Below are positions 49,178 to 57,713 of a DNA stretch of 64,000 nucleotides, piece by piece; positions within the stretch are counted from its first letter, which is position 1, and each line of letters starts with the position of its first letter. The stretch is from Brachybacterium sp042666875 (lineage in GTDB: Bacteria > Actinomycetota > Actinomycetes > Actinomycetales > Dermabacteraceae), in assembly GCF_042666875.1 (NCBI RefSeq), contig NZ_JBHTCX010000017.1, positions 372,001-436,000 on the forward strand, in the 5' to 3' direction. The position numbers were made by a program, and so were the translations under genes. The notes under the pieces were generated by a model. It saw nothing but the letters and a program-made list of their open reading frames with translations, was not told the origin of the DNA and ran no database searches.

Positions 49178-50995
49178 CTACCGCAGTGCGCCCTGGCCGG
49201 AGGAATCCTGCGCGGCGAGCTGGGCGAACGCGCCACCGCGGGCGACCAGCTCCGCGAAGGTGCCGCGCTCGATGATCTCGCCGTGGGACATGACGAGGAT
49301 CTGATCGGCGTCGCGGACGGTCGAGAGCCGATGGGCGATCGAGACCGTGGTGCGCCCGCGGGCGAGAGCGCCGAGCGCCCCGGACATCGCCCGCTCGGTG
49401 GCGACGTCGAGCGCGGAGGTCGCCTCGTCCAGCAGCAGCACCGGCGGGTCGCGGAGGATGGCGCGGGCCAGCGCGAGACGCTGCTTCTCGCCGCCGGAGA
49501 ACCGGTACCCGCGCTCGCCCACCACGGTGGCGTACCCGTCGGGCAGTCCCGCGATGTGCTCGTGAATCTGGGCGATCCGGCAGGCGCGCTCGAGATCCTC
49601 GTCCTGGGCGTCCGGCCGGGCGAAGCGCAGGTTCTCCGCGACGGTCGCGTGCAGCAGGTAGGTCTCCTGGGTGACCACCCCGAGGCTCTCGGCGAGCGAT
49701 TCGCGGGCGACCTGGCGGAGGTCGTGACCGTCCAGGGTGATGCGACCGGAATCGGGGTCGTAGAGGCGGGCCATGAGATATCCGGTGGTGGTCTTACCGG
49801 ATCCGGTGGTGCCCACCACGGCCGTGTGCTTCCCGGCGGGGACGACGAGGTCCAGGCCCCGCAGCGCCGGTTCGTCCGCCTCGGGGTAGGCGAAGGAGAC
49901 GTTCTCGAAGCGGATCTCGCCGCGCACCCGGGCCACGTCGAGCCGGACGGCATCGGGGGCGTCGTCGACCGTGACCGGGATATCGAGGTATTCGAAGACC
50001 CGGGTGAACAGGGCGAGGGAGCTGTTGACCTGGGTGGCGACCCGCAGCAGGCTGTTGATCTGGGGGAACAGGCTGGACTGCAGGGCGATGAAGGCGACCA
50101 GGGTGCCGATGGTGACGCCCCCTCCCCCGGAGTCGCGGAACAGCAGATGGCCGCCGACGAAGTAGGTCAGCGCCGGGAACAGGGCCATGACGGTGGTGAA
50201 CACGGCCATCTGCCAGCGGCCGGCCATCTCGGAGCGCACCTCGAGGTCGGCGAGCTCGCGCGAGTCCGCGGTGAAGGCCTCCGTCAGCGCCTGCGAGCGC
50301 CCCATCGTCAACCCCAGCAGCACGCCGGAGACGGACAGCGACTCCTGGATGCCCGCGGAGAGATCCGCGGCCTTCTCCTGCCGGGTGCGGACGATGACCC
50401 GCCGGCGGCGCCCCACCCGCCGGTTCATCCACACCGCCAGCGGCAGCGCGATGAGGGAGAACATAGTCAGCCGCCAGTCCAGCGCCACCATCGCGACCAG
50501 AGCCATCACCACGCCGGCGCCGGCGGAGACGATCTGGGTCATGACCGTGGTGACCACGGCCTGCATGGATCCGATGTCCGAGGAGATGCGGGACTGGATC
50601 TCTCCCGTGCGGGTACGGGTGAAGAAACCCAGGCCCAGACGCTGCAGGTGCCCGTACAGGGAGACGCGCAGGTCGTGCATGACGGCCTGGCCCACGCGCG
50701 TGGACAGCATCGCCTGGGTGACGCCGAGGGCGCTGGAGACGATGGTGACGGCGACCAGGCCGCCGACGGCCCAGGCCAGGAGGTCCGCGCGCTGCTCGGG
50801 CAGGGCGACGTCGACGATCTCGCGGATCAGGAACGGGGAGACGACCCCGGCGGCCGCCGCGATCGCGATCAGGGCCAGCACGGCGAGCAGGGTGCCACGG
50901 TAGGGGCGGAACAGGGCGAGCACCCGGCGCAGGTCCGGCCGCTCCGTCCGGTGGTCTGCGACCTGGGCCGCGGGATGCCCGGCCCCGTGGGCCAT
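49178..50995 (-). CDS. ABC exporter, fused permease and ATPase
   Basis: A 605-aa half-transporter of the MsbA/multidrug type, expected to act as a homodimer or with a partner. Six membrane segments fill residues about 30-320, with a cytoplasmic loop RTRTGEIQSRISSDIGSM typical of these exporters. The nucleotide-binding domain has Walker A GTTGSGKTT, signature FSGGEKQRLALARAIL, Walker B VLLLDEATSALD and the switch SIAHRLST. All motifs are intact. It shares one base with the end of the SDR gene upstream (TGATG), so the two are co-translated. The substrate is unknown. Confidence 0.92.
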   Translation of the reverse strand: MAHGAGHPAAQVADHRTERPDLRRVLALFRPYRGTLLAVLALIAIAAAAGVVSPFLIREIVDVALPEQRADLLAWAVGGLVAVTIVSSALGVTQAMLSTRVGQAVMHDLRVSLYGHLQRLGLGFFTRTRTGEIQSRISSDIGSMQAVVTTVMTQIVSAGAGVVMALVAMVALDWRLTMFSLIALPLAVWMNRRVGRRRRVIVRTRQEKAADLSAGIQESLSVSGVLLGLTMGRSQALTEAFTADSRELADLEVRSEMAGRWQMAVFTTVMALFPALTYFVGGHLLFRDSGGGGVTIGTLVAFIALQSSLFPQINSLLRVATQVNSSLALFTRVFEYLDIPVTVDDAPDAVRLDVARVRGEIRFENVSFAYPEADEPALRGLDLVVPAGKHTAVVGTTGSGKTTTGYLMARLYDPDSGRITLDGHDLRQVARESLAESLGVVTQETYLLHATVAENLRFARPDAQDEDLERACRIAQIHEHIAGLPDGYATVVGERGYRFSGGEKQRLALARAILRDPPVLLLDEATSALDVATERAMSGALGALARGRTTVSIAHRLSTVRDADQILVMSHGEIIERGTFAELVARGGAFAQLAAQDSSGQGALR

Positions 50996-51795
50996 CAGAC
51001 TCCCTGGTGCCGGGCGACCCGGTGCGCGGCGGCCTGGGCGAGGGGGCGCACGGTGACCAGGTCGAGATTGACGTGGTGGGGGGCGCTGAGGGCATAGGCG
51101 ATGACGTCGGCGCAGTCCTGGGCCGTCAGCGGGTTCTCGACGCCCTCGTAGACCTTGTCGGCCGCGTCCCGGTCACCGAGCCGCACCAGGGAGAACTCCT
51201 CGGTGCGGACCATTCCCGGGGCCACCTCGATCACGCGCACCTTCTCCCCGTTCAGCTCCAGACGCAGGGTACGGGCGAGCATGTGCTCGCCGGACTTGGC
51301 GGCGTTGTAGCCGGAGCCGCCGGGGTAGGCCTCGTGGGCGGCCACCGAGGTCACGAACAGCACGTCACCGCGGCCGCTCGCACGCACCGCGGGCAGCAGC
51401 GCCCGGGTGACCCGCAGGGCGCCGAGCACGTTGGACTCGTACATCCCCTGCCACTTCTCCAGATCCGCCTCGGCGACCGGATCGACGCCGAGGGCGCCGC
51501 CGGCGACGTGGACGATCGAGTTCAGGGTGCCGCCGAAGAGGTCCTCGACCCGGGCGGTCAGCGCCGCCACGGAGTCGTCGTCGGTGACGTCGACGGCGAG
51601 GATCTCGCAGCCGGTCTCGGCGGCGAGCTCGCGGAGCTTCTCCTCGCGTCGGGCGACGGCGAGCACGCGCCACCCGTCGGCGGCCAGGCGGGTGGCGGTG
51701 GCGCGGCCGATGCCGGAGGAGGCACCGGTGACGACGGCGGTCAGCGGCGCGGTGCCGGGCGCGGAGGTCTCGGATGCTGCGGCGGCGGAAGTCAT
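50995..51795 (-). CDS. Short-chain dehydrogenase/reductase
   Basis: A 266-aa NAD(P)-dependent oxidoreductase of the classical SDR family. The Rossmann motif is TGASSGIGRATA, the NNAG-equivalent is VHVAGGALG and the catalytic set is Ser (FVTSVAAHE), Tyr (GYNAAKSGEHML) with Lys in YxxxK. The ATG at 51793-51795 gives a normal N-terminus; an ATG at 51807 is also possible. Coupled to the ABC exporter gene. It resembles the YdfG-type group acting on small hydroxy acids, but the substrate is not determined. Confidence 0.88.
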   Translation of the reverse strand: MTSAAAASETSAPGTAPLTAVVTGASSGIGRATATRLAADGWRVLAVARREEKLRELAAETGCEILAVDVTDDDSVAALTARVEDLFGGTLNSIVHVAGGALGVDPVAEADLEKWQGMYESNVLGALRVTRALLPAVRASGRGDVLFVTSVAAHEAYPGGSGYNAAKSGEHMLARTLRLELNGEKVRVIEVAPGMVRTEEFSLVRLGDRDAADKVYEGVENPLTAQDCADVIAYALSAPHHVNLDLVTVRPLAQAAAHRVARHQGV

Positions 51796-51835
51796 GGCTC
51801 CGAGCATACGATCCCCGCCGCCCCGGGCGGCGGGC

Positions 51836-52759
51836 TCACCACGCGGATTCGTGGTCGCTGCGGTGGTCCTCCGGCTCGATCTGCAGCGTGCAGTGCTCCA
51901 GCCCGTGGCGGTCACGCAGCAGCACCTCGGCCTCGTCGAGCACCCCGTGGGGGTCGCAGCCGTGGTCGATGCGCAGGTGAGCGGTCGCCACGTCCATCCC
52001 CGAGGTGAGCGTCCACAGGTGCAGGTCGTGCACCTCGCTCACGCCCGCGACCCCGGCCAGGTCCTCCTCGACCTCGGCGGGGACCAGGTGCCGGGGCGTC
52101 GTCTGGGCGAGCACGCCGAGAACCTCGCGGCCCAGAATCACCGCCCGCACGGCGACGAAGACGCCGATCGCCAGGGCGACGACCGTGTCCGCGAGCGTCG
52201 ATCCGGTCAGCGCCACCAGCACGGCCGCGATCACCACACCGAGGGAGCCGACCGTGTCGGCGAGGACCTCGAGGTAGGCACCCTTGACGTTCAGGCTCTC
52301 CTGCGCACCCTTGGCCAGCAGCCGCATCACCACGAGGTTCACCGCGAGGCCGAGCAGCCCGACCACGAGCATCACCCCCGTGCCGACGCTCGTCGCCTCG
52401 CCGATCCGGCCGAGCGCCTCGATGATCACCCAGGCGGCGACGGCCAGCATGACCAGCACGGCGAGCAGCGAGGCGAAGACCTCCACCCGGTACAGGCCGA
52501 AGCTGCGGCGCCCGCTGCGATCGGGACGGCCTGCGACCACGGTCGCCCCGAGCGCGGCCGACAGGACCAGGACGTCGGCCGCCATGTGCCCGGCGTCGGA
52601 CAGCAGCGCGAGCGAGCCCGAGACCAGCGCGGCGATCAGTTCGAGCAGGAAGAACGCGCCGACCAGCACCGCGGCGAGCGCGAGGCGCGAGCGGTGGCGG
52701 CCGCCGGCGCTCAGCGCCTCATGGGCGGATCCGTGGGAGTGCGAGTGCCCCGCAGCCAT
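51836..52759 (-). CDS. Cation diffusion facilitator, zinc-type efflux protein
   Basis: A 307-aa CDF-family transporter that exports Zn2+ or similar cations against protons. A His-rich start (AAGHSHSHG) precedes six membrane segments. The first transport-site motif is SDAGHMAAD (Asp55, His58... Asp62 region). The second site reads EVLADTVGSLG, with Glu in place of the usual His of HxxxD, which could alter metal preference. The C-terminal cytoplasmic domain (HDLHLWTLTSGMDVATAHL) is typical. It shares one base with the ArsR gene upstream (TGATG). Confidence 0.92.
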   Translation of the reverse strand: MAAGHSHSHGSAHEALSAGGRHRSRLALAAVLVGAFFLLELIAALVSGSLALLSDAGHMAADVLVLSAALGATVVAGRPDRSGRRSFGLYRVEVFASLLAVLVMLAVAAWVIIEALGRIGEATSVGTGVMLVVGLLGLAVNLVVMRLLAKGAQESLNVKGAYLEVLADTVGSLGVVIAAVLVALTGSTLADTVVALAIGVFVAVRAVILGREVLGVLAQTTPRHLVPAEVEEDLAGVAGVSEVHDLHLWTLTSGMDVATAHLRIDHGCDPHGVLDEAEVLLRDRHGLEHCTLQIEPEDHRSDHESAW

Positions 52760-53178
52760 CAGCCGTGCCCCTCGCGTTCGGGATGGGCGGCCTCGGTGTG
52801 CGCGGTGTGGGCCACTGCGAGATCGAGCAGCATCCGCACGTGCGGATCATCGAGCCGGTAGAAGACGCGGCGCCCGTCGCGCCGCGGGGCGACGACGCGA
52901 TGGGCGCGCAGCAGCTTCAGGGCGTGCGAGGTCGAGGAGTCGGACTGTCCGGTCACCGCGGCCAGGTCGTGCACGCACAGCTCCCCGTCCAGGAGGGCGA
53001 GCAGCATCGCCAGCCGGTTCGGCTCGCCGAGCAGGGAGAAGACGTCCGCGGTGTCGGCCACGTCGGCCTCGCCTGGCATGCGCTCACGGGCGAGCGCGAC
53101 CCGCCCCGGGTCGACCAGGTCATCACCGGGATTGTCGCCGACCCGCGACGACACCTGCACATCTGATGACATCTTCAT
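52759..53178 (-). CDS. ArsR/SmtB-family metal-sensing repressor, CzrA-like
   Basis: A 139-aa winged-helix repressor. The DNA-binding region includes GELCVHDLAAVTGQSDSSTS and RRDGRRVFYRL. The ELCVHD cysteine motif of CadC/ArsR types has only one Cys, whereas the C-terminal helix reads DPHVRMLLDLAVAHTAH, giving Asp111, His113, His124 and His127. The +2, +13, +16 spacing is exactly that of the alpha-5 zinc site of CzrA/SmtB. I infer Zn2+ or Co2+ sensing and control of the linked CDF gene. The ATG at 53178 probably starts a leaderless transcript; the ATG two codons later is an alternative. Confidence 0.9.
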   Translation of the reverse strand: MKMSSDVQVSSRVGDNPGDDLVDPGRVALARERMPGEADVADTADVFSLLGEPNRLAMLLALLDGELCVHDLAAVTGQSDSSTSHALKLLRAHRVVAPRRDGRRVFYRLDDPHVRMLLDLAVAHTAHTEAAHPEREGHG

Positions 53179-53213
53179 ATGAGAAGGCTACGTGCGGCTG
53201 AGGGGACCGTCAA
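53175..53213 (-). promoter_or_regulatory. Promoter/operator of the ArsR-CDF operon
   Basis: TTGACG (53208-53213) and TAGCCT (53185-53190) are spaced by 17 bases on the minus strand. Start of transcription would fall at or within one base of the ATG at 53178, so the mRNA is probably leaderless, which fits the lack of a ribosome binding site. The perfect 8-bp palindrome TCATATGA (53175-53182) overlaps the start codon and is a likely part of the repressor operator. Confidence 0.6.
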
Positions 53214-53225
53214 CGGGAGCGGCGG

Positions 53226-54512
53226 TCAGACCCCGTGCATCTCCGGACGCGGCGCACCCTCGGCCGCCTGCGGGAGGCGGCCTGTGCGCAGCCGGGACAT
53301 GAGCGCGGCGATGGCGCCGTCACCGGTGACGTTGGTGGCGGTGCCGAAGGAGTCGATCGCGATGTAGGCGGCGATCATCAGGCCGACGGCGGCTTCGCTG
53401 AAGCCGAGCACGGAGGACAGCACGCCCGCGGCCGCCATGATCGCGCCGCCGGGCACCCCGGGAGCGGCGATCATCACCACGCCGAGCATGGCGACGAAGC
53501 CGATCAGGGCGCCGACGTCCAGGGGCGTGCCGGTGACGATCATGATGGCCACGGCGAAGGTGGTGATCTTCAGGGTGGAGCCGGCGAGGTGGATGGTCGC
53601 GCACAGCGGCACGACGAAGTCGGCGATCGCGGCGGGGACCCCGTTGCGCTTGGTGCATTCGATGGTCACCGGGATGGTCGCCGCCGAGGAGCTGGTGCCC
53701 AGCGCGGTCGCGTAGGCCGGCGCCATCGTCCACAGCATGCGCAGCGGGTTGCGGCCGCTCGCCCAGCCCGCGAGGGAGAACTGGGCCAGCAGCACCACCA
53801 CGGTCATCGCCAGCACCAGCAGGACGACGGTCAGGAAGGTGCCGATCACCGTCCAGATCTGGCCGTTCATGGTCAGCCCGAGGAACATGCCGAAGATGAA
53901 CAGCGGCAGCAGCGGGATGATGATCGCCTCGATGGTGCGGACGACGATCGTGCGCAGCTGCTCGAAGGACTCCTGCAGCGCACCGCGCGGGACCAGGGTG
54001 AGCCCGATGCCGAGGCAGAACGCGAGGATCAGCGCGGTCATCACCTCGAACGCCGGCGGGATCTCGAGACTGAAGTACGGGGCGATCGCGGAGTCCTCGG
54101 GGTTCTCCAGCGTGGCGACCTCCGCGCCGCCGATCAGTCGCGGCAGCACGAGCAGGGAGACGGCGAGGGCGAATATCCCGCACAGCAGGGTGGAGAGGTA
54201 GGCGATTCCCGCGGTGGCGGCGAGCATCCGTCCCGCCCCGCGACCGAGCTCCGCGATGGCCGGGGTCACCAGGCCCACGATGATCAGCGGGATGAGGAAC
54301 TCCAGGAACGCGGAGAAGAGACCGTTGAAGGTCGTGAACACGCGGGCAATCGCCTCGGGCATGACCAGGCCCAGGAGCACGCCGAGCACGATCGCGGCGA
54401 CGATCCGGGGCAGCAGCCCGAGACGCCGACGGGCGCGGGACGGGGCGGGAGGATCGTCGTCCGTCCGCCCCGTGGCGGTTCCGGGACGGGCGGACTCAGC
54501 AGCGGTGCTCAT
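53226..54512 (-). CDS. Dicarboxylate/amino acid:cation symporter (DAACS)
   Basis: A 428-aa sodium- or proton-coupled transporter of the DAACS family, for substrates such as glutamate, serine/threonine or C4-dicarboxylates. About eight membrane helices and two re-entrant loops are expected. The substrate-binding loop GTSSSAATIPVTI and a second loop GVPGGAIMAAAGVL are conserved, as is DSFGTATNVTGDG near the C-terminus. The ATG at 54510-54512 gives MSTAAES; starts at 54521 and 54575 are possible. No regulator is adjacent. Confidence 0.88.
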   Translation of the reverse strand: MSTAAESARPGTATGRTDDDPPAPSRARRRLGLLPRIVAAIVLGVLLGLVMPEAIARVFTTFNGLFSAFLEFLIPLIIVGLVTPAIAELGRGAGRMLAATAGIAYLSTLLCGIFALAVSLLVLPRLIGGAEVATLENPEDSAIAPYFSLEIPPAFEVMTALILAFCLGIGLTLVPRGALQESFEQLRTIVVRTIEAIIIPLLPLFIFGMFLGLTMNGQIWTVIGTFLTVVLLVLAMTVVVLLAQFSLAGWASGRNPLRMLWTMAPAYATALGTSSSAATIPVTIECTKRNGVPAAIADFVVPLCATIHLAGSTLKITTFAVAIMIVTGTPLDVGALIGFVAMLGVVMIAAPGVPGGAIMAAAGVLSSVLGFSEAAVGLMIAAYIAIDSFGTATNVTGDGAIAALMSRLRTGRLPQAAEGAPRPEMHGV

Positions 54513-54599
54513 GGGGATCATCCGGTTCGATCGAAGGAACGAGAACCGGGACAGCGTAGTAGCGGGCCGCACCAATCGCGTCGAACCACGCCGAACCCC

Positions 54600-54629
54600 T
54601 TGTGACCGCCGACACGGCCCCCCTAGTAT
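54600..54629 (+). promoter_or_regulatory. Promoter of the ABC-2 operon
   Basis: TTGTGA (54600-54605) and TAGTAT (54624-54629) have an 18-bp spacer. The first codon (GTG, 54637) begins 7 bases after the -10, so transcription and translation probably start together; no ribosome binding site is visible. This suggests a leaderless transcript. Confidence 0.6.
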
Positions 54630-54636
54630 CGCGCGA

Positions 54637-55431
54637 GTGTCTGCTTACGGGAGGATCGCCGCCGCCTCCTTCCGGCAGTACTCGACGTACCGGATGGCGA
54701 CCGCCGCGGGCGTCTTCACCAACACCGTCTTCGGGTTCATTCGGGCCTCGATCATGTTCGCGGCGATCACCTCGGCGGGCGGCGAGCTCAGCGGATACAG
54801 CATCGCCCAGGCGGCCACCTACGTCTGGCTCGGCCAGGCGCTGCTCGCCCCCATCGAGGCCTTCGGCACGCGCGAGGTCTCCCAGCGGGTCCACCAGGGT
54901 GAGGTCGCCGTCGATCTGCTGCGTCCGACGTCGTTCCTGGGGCTGTACTACGCGCAGAAGCTCGGCCGCTCGGGCTTCCTGCTGCTGGGGCGCGGGGTCC
55001 CGCCGCTGGCCGTCGGCGCGATCGTCACCGGTCTCGCCCTTCCCGAGGAGCCGAGCTCCTACCTGCTGGGGGCGCTGTCGCTGCTGCTGGCCATCACCCT
55101 CGCCTTCCTGGCGGACATGATGGTGAACCTGACGGCGTTCTGGCTGCTGGAGATCCGTGGGCTGAGCGTCGTCTACACCACCGTGATGAACCTGCTGTCC
55201 GGGTTCCTCATCCCCATCGTGTGGTTCCCGGACTGGCTGCTGGCCATCGCCCGGGCCACGCCGTTCCCCTCGATGATCCAGACCCCGATCGACACGCTCT
55301 CGGGCCGGGTGCCGCCCGCCGAGGCGGTCGGGATGGTCGGCGTGCAGGTGCTGTGGGTGGCAGCGCTCCTCGGCGCCGCCTACCTGATGCTGCGGGCCGG
55401 CGTGCGCAGTGTGGAGGTCCAGGGTGGCTGA
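54637..55431 (+). CDS. ABC-2 type permease, subunit 1
   Basis: A 264-aa membrane protein with six hydrophobic segments (for example VFGFIRASIMFAAITSAGG and LLLAITLAFLADMMVNLTAF). The pattern matches the ABC2_membrane_6 (DUF990) permeases, which come as two permeases plus one ATPase. The GTG start at 54637 is supported by the adjacent promoter. A longer frame upstream to 54214 crosses the symporter gene and is discarded. It overlaps the next gene by 8 bases. The exported or imported substrate is unknown. Confidence 0.85.
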   Translation: MSAYGRIAAASFRQYSTYRMATAAGVFTNTVFGFIRASIMFAAITSAGGELSGYSIAQAATYVWLGQALLAPIEAFGTREVSQRVHQGEVAVDLLRPTSFLGLYYAQKLGRSGFLLLGRGVPPLAVGAIVTGLALPEEPSSYLLGALSLLLAITLAFLADMMVNLTAFWLLEIRGLSVVYTTVMNLLSGFLIPIVWFPDWLLAIARATPFPSMIQTPIDTLSGRVPPAEAVGMVGVQVLWVAALLGAAYLMLRAGVRSVEVQGG

Positions 55432-56263
55432 GACGTCCCGCACCCCGCGCGCAGACCGTCCCGTCTCCACGGCCCGGATGGTCGCGACCCTGTACGGATC
55501 ACGGATCCGTTCCCAGGCCACGTTCCGCACCAGCTTCGCCTCCGACATCGCGGGGCAGGTTCTGGTCGTGGCCACGGAGTTCCTCGAGCTGTGGGTGATC
55601 CTCGCCCAGGTCGGCACCCTCGGCGGCATGGACCTCGCCCAGGTCGCCGTGGTCTACGGGCTCGGCGCCCTCGCCTTCGGCCTGGCGGACATGTTCTTCG
55701 GCGAGATCGACGGACTCTCCGCCTCGATCCGCTCCGGGAAGCTCGAGACGCTGCTGATCCGACCGGCGCCGATGCTGCTGCAGATCTCCAGCCTCGACCT
55801 CTCCCTGCGACGCCTGGGCCGGATCCTCGTGGGCCTGGCGATGTACGTCGTCGCCCTGAGCCTCGCCGGGTTCCAGCCCAGCACCACCGGAGTGCTGCTG
55901 GCGATCCTGGCTCCGCTCGCCGGGGCGCTGCTGTTCGGCGCGCTGTTCACGATGGCCGGAGCCCTGCAGTTCTGGCTGGTCGACGGGCGCGAGTTCGCCA
56001 ACGCCTTCACCTACGGCGGCAACTACGTCGCCACCACCCCCGGCGCCGTGTTCGCCCTGCCCATGCGCGCCTTCTTCACCTTCGTCATCCCGGCGACCCT
56101 GGTCGCCTACGCCCCCACCCTCGCGCTGCTGGACCTGCCCGGTCCCCAGCTGGTCCCGCAGTGGGCCGGCTGGATGGGTCTGCCCGCCGCGATCCTCGCC
56201 TGGATCGTCGCCGGCCTGCTCTGGCGCGCCGGGGTCCGCAGATACACAGGAGCCGGCGGATGA
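55424..56263 (+). CDS. ABC-2 type permease, subunit 2
   Basis: A 279-aa membrane protein related in layout to the preceding permease. It has about six hydrophobic segments and the conserved KLETLLIRPAPMLLQI loop found in DUF990-family permeases. The GTG at 55424 lies within the end of the first permease gene and has GGAGG upstream. Its TGA overlaps the ATG of the ATPase gene. Confidence 0.85.
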   Translation: MAETSRTPRADRPVSTARMVATLYGSRIRSQATFRTSFASDIAGQVLVVATEFLELWVILAQVGTLGGMDLAQVAVVYGLGALAFGLADMFFGEIDGLSASIRSGKLETLLIRPAPMLLQISSLDLSLRRLGRILVGLAMYVVALSLAGFQPSTTGVLLAILAPLAGALLFGALFTMAGALQFWLVDGREFANAFTYGGNYVATTPGAVFALPMRAFFTFVIPATLVAYAPTLALLDLPGPQLVPQWAGWMGLPAAILAWIVAGLLWRAGVRRYTGAGG

Positions 56264-57294
56264 ATCTCCCCCAGTCCACACCCGAGCCCCCGCAGCCCGA
56301 CAGCGCGCGTGGTCGCCCCGATCCGGCCGCCTGGCTCACGAACCTGCGCCGCGACTACGTCGTGCGCGCTCCCGTGCCCGGTTCCCGGCGCCGCCGGCGC
56401 CAGGTGGTCCGGGCGGTCGATGACATCAGCCTGCGCATCGACCGCGGCGAGTCCGTGGGGTTCGTCGGCGCGAACGGCGCCGGCAAGTCCACGACGATCA
56501 AGATGATGACCGGGATCCTGCAGCCGACGTCGGGATCGCTGCGCGTGCTGGGCCGCGACCCGGTGCCCGAGCGGCGTCGGCTCACCCGGGAGATCGGCGT
56601 CGTGTTCGGCCAGCGCTCGCAGCTGTGGTGGGATCTGCCGCTGCGCGAGAGCTATACGATCCTGGGCTCGATGCACCGCCTCACCGACCGGCAGCGCGAG
56701 GCGCGACTGGAGAGGCTCGTCGACGGGCTCGACCTCGGCGGCTTCCTCGGCCGGCCGGTGCGGCAGCTGTCGCTGGGACAGCGGATGCGGGGCGAGGTGG
56801 CCGCCGCTCTGCTCCACTCCCCCGACCTGGTGGTGCTCGACGAGCCGACGATCGGGCTGGACATGGTCTCGAAGGAAGGGCTGCGCCGCTTCCTGCGCAC
56901 CGACCGCGAAGAACGCGGCACCACCCTGTTCCTGACCACGCACGACATGGGCGACGTGGAGCGGCTGTGCGAGCGGATCGTGGTGGTCAACTCCGGCACG
57001 GTCGCCTACGACGGCCCGCTGGACTCGTTCCGCGAGCACCTCGGGGCACCGCGCGAGCTGATCGTGGATCTCGCCGAGCCGGTGGCCGGGCTCGACCTGC
57101 CGCGCGGGGCCGAGAAGCTGGCGGTGGAGGCCGACGGGATCCGCCACCGCATCCGGTTCTCCGGCACGGAGCTGACGGTCCCGGCCCTGCTGTCCAGGAT
57201 CAACGCCCAGGCCGAGGTGCGTGATCTCTCCCTGACCGAGCCGGCCATCGAGGATCTGGTGCGGCAGATCTATGCCCGTGGCGGGGTCGGCTAG
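56260..57294 (+). CDS. ABC transporter ATPase for the ABC-2 permeases
   Basis: A 344-aa nucleotide-binding subunit. Walker A is GANGAGKSTT, the signature is LSLGQRMRGEVAAALL, Walker B VVLDEPTIGLDMVS and the switch His lies in LTTHDMGD. A basic N-terminal segment (VPGSRRRRRQ) precedes the domain, and the C-terminal ~80 residues form an accessory domain (ELIVDLAEPV onward). It starts inside the stop of the second permease (ATGA) with AGGAG upstream. With the two permeases it makes one complete transporter. Confidence 0.92.
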   Translation: MNLPQSTPEPPQPDSARGRPDPAAWLTNLRRDYVVRAPVPGSRRRRRQVVRAVDDISLRIDRGESVGFVGANGAGKSTTIKMMTGILQPTSGSLRVLGRDPVPERRRLTREIGVVFGQRSQLWWDLPLRESYTILGSMHRLTDRQREARLERLVDGLDLGGFLGRPVRQLSLGQRMRGEVAAALLHSPDLVVLDEPTIGLDMVSKEGLRRFLRTDREERGTTLFLTTHDMGDVERLCERIVVVNSGTVAYDGPLDSFREHLGAPRELIVDLAEPVAGLDLPRGAEKLAVEADGIRHRIRFSGTELTVPALLSRINAQAEVRDLSLTEPAIEDLVRQIYARGGVG

Positions 57295-57713
57295 ACACCG
57301 CATGGCCGACGCACGGGACGCGAATCCGGGAAGCTGACACCGAGATGCGATCCGTATATTTTCCTGCATTTTCCCGCGCCCGCGTGCTGTCGCGACATTC
57401 CTGGTGAATCCCCACGGCACGGGTCGCGGGAGAGAAGCACGAATTCGCGAGCAGACCGTGATGTGACAGGCGCGCAGACGGAGCGAAAATCAACCCGGTC
57501 CTCCCCACCGACCACTCGTCCACAAATCTCCGCACATCCCCGAGAACCCTTTCGCGCAATGGTCACAACAGGTACGCTAGAACCTACACCGACACGAAAG
57601 TCGTTACGCACTCTCCCAGGCATTCGACGAGGGCGCGGCAGAGCATTGTGAAACTCTTTCGGTGCGCAAGCGACACGCATTCACGGCAGGGCCACGATCG
57701 GAGAGGAGCTGAC
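57295..57713. other. Long intergenic region before the HNH gene
   Basis: A 419-bp gap, visibly richer in A/T than the surroundings at 57340-57420 and 57530-57660. It probably holds the terminator of the ABC-2 operon and the promoter of the HNH gene; TACGCT or TAGAAC near 57570-57580 are candidate -10 elements. I see no RNA gene or repeat. Confidence 0.45.
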
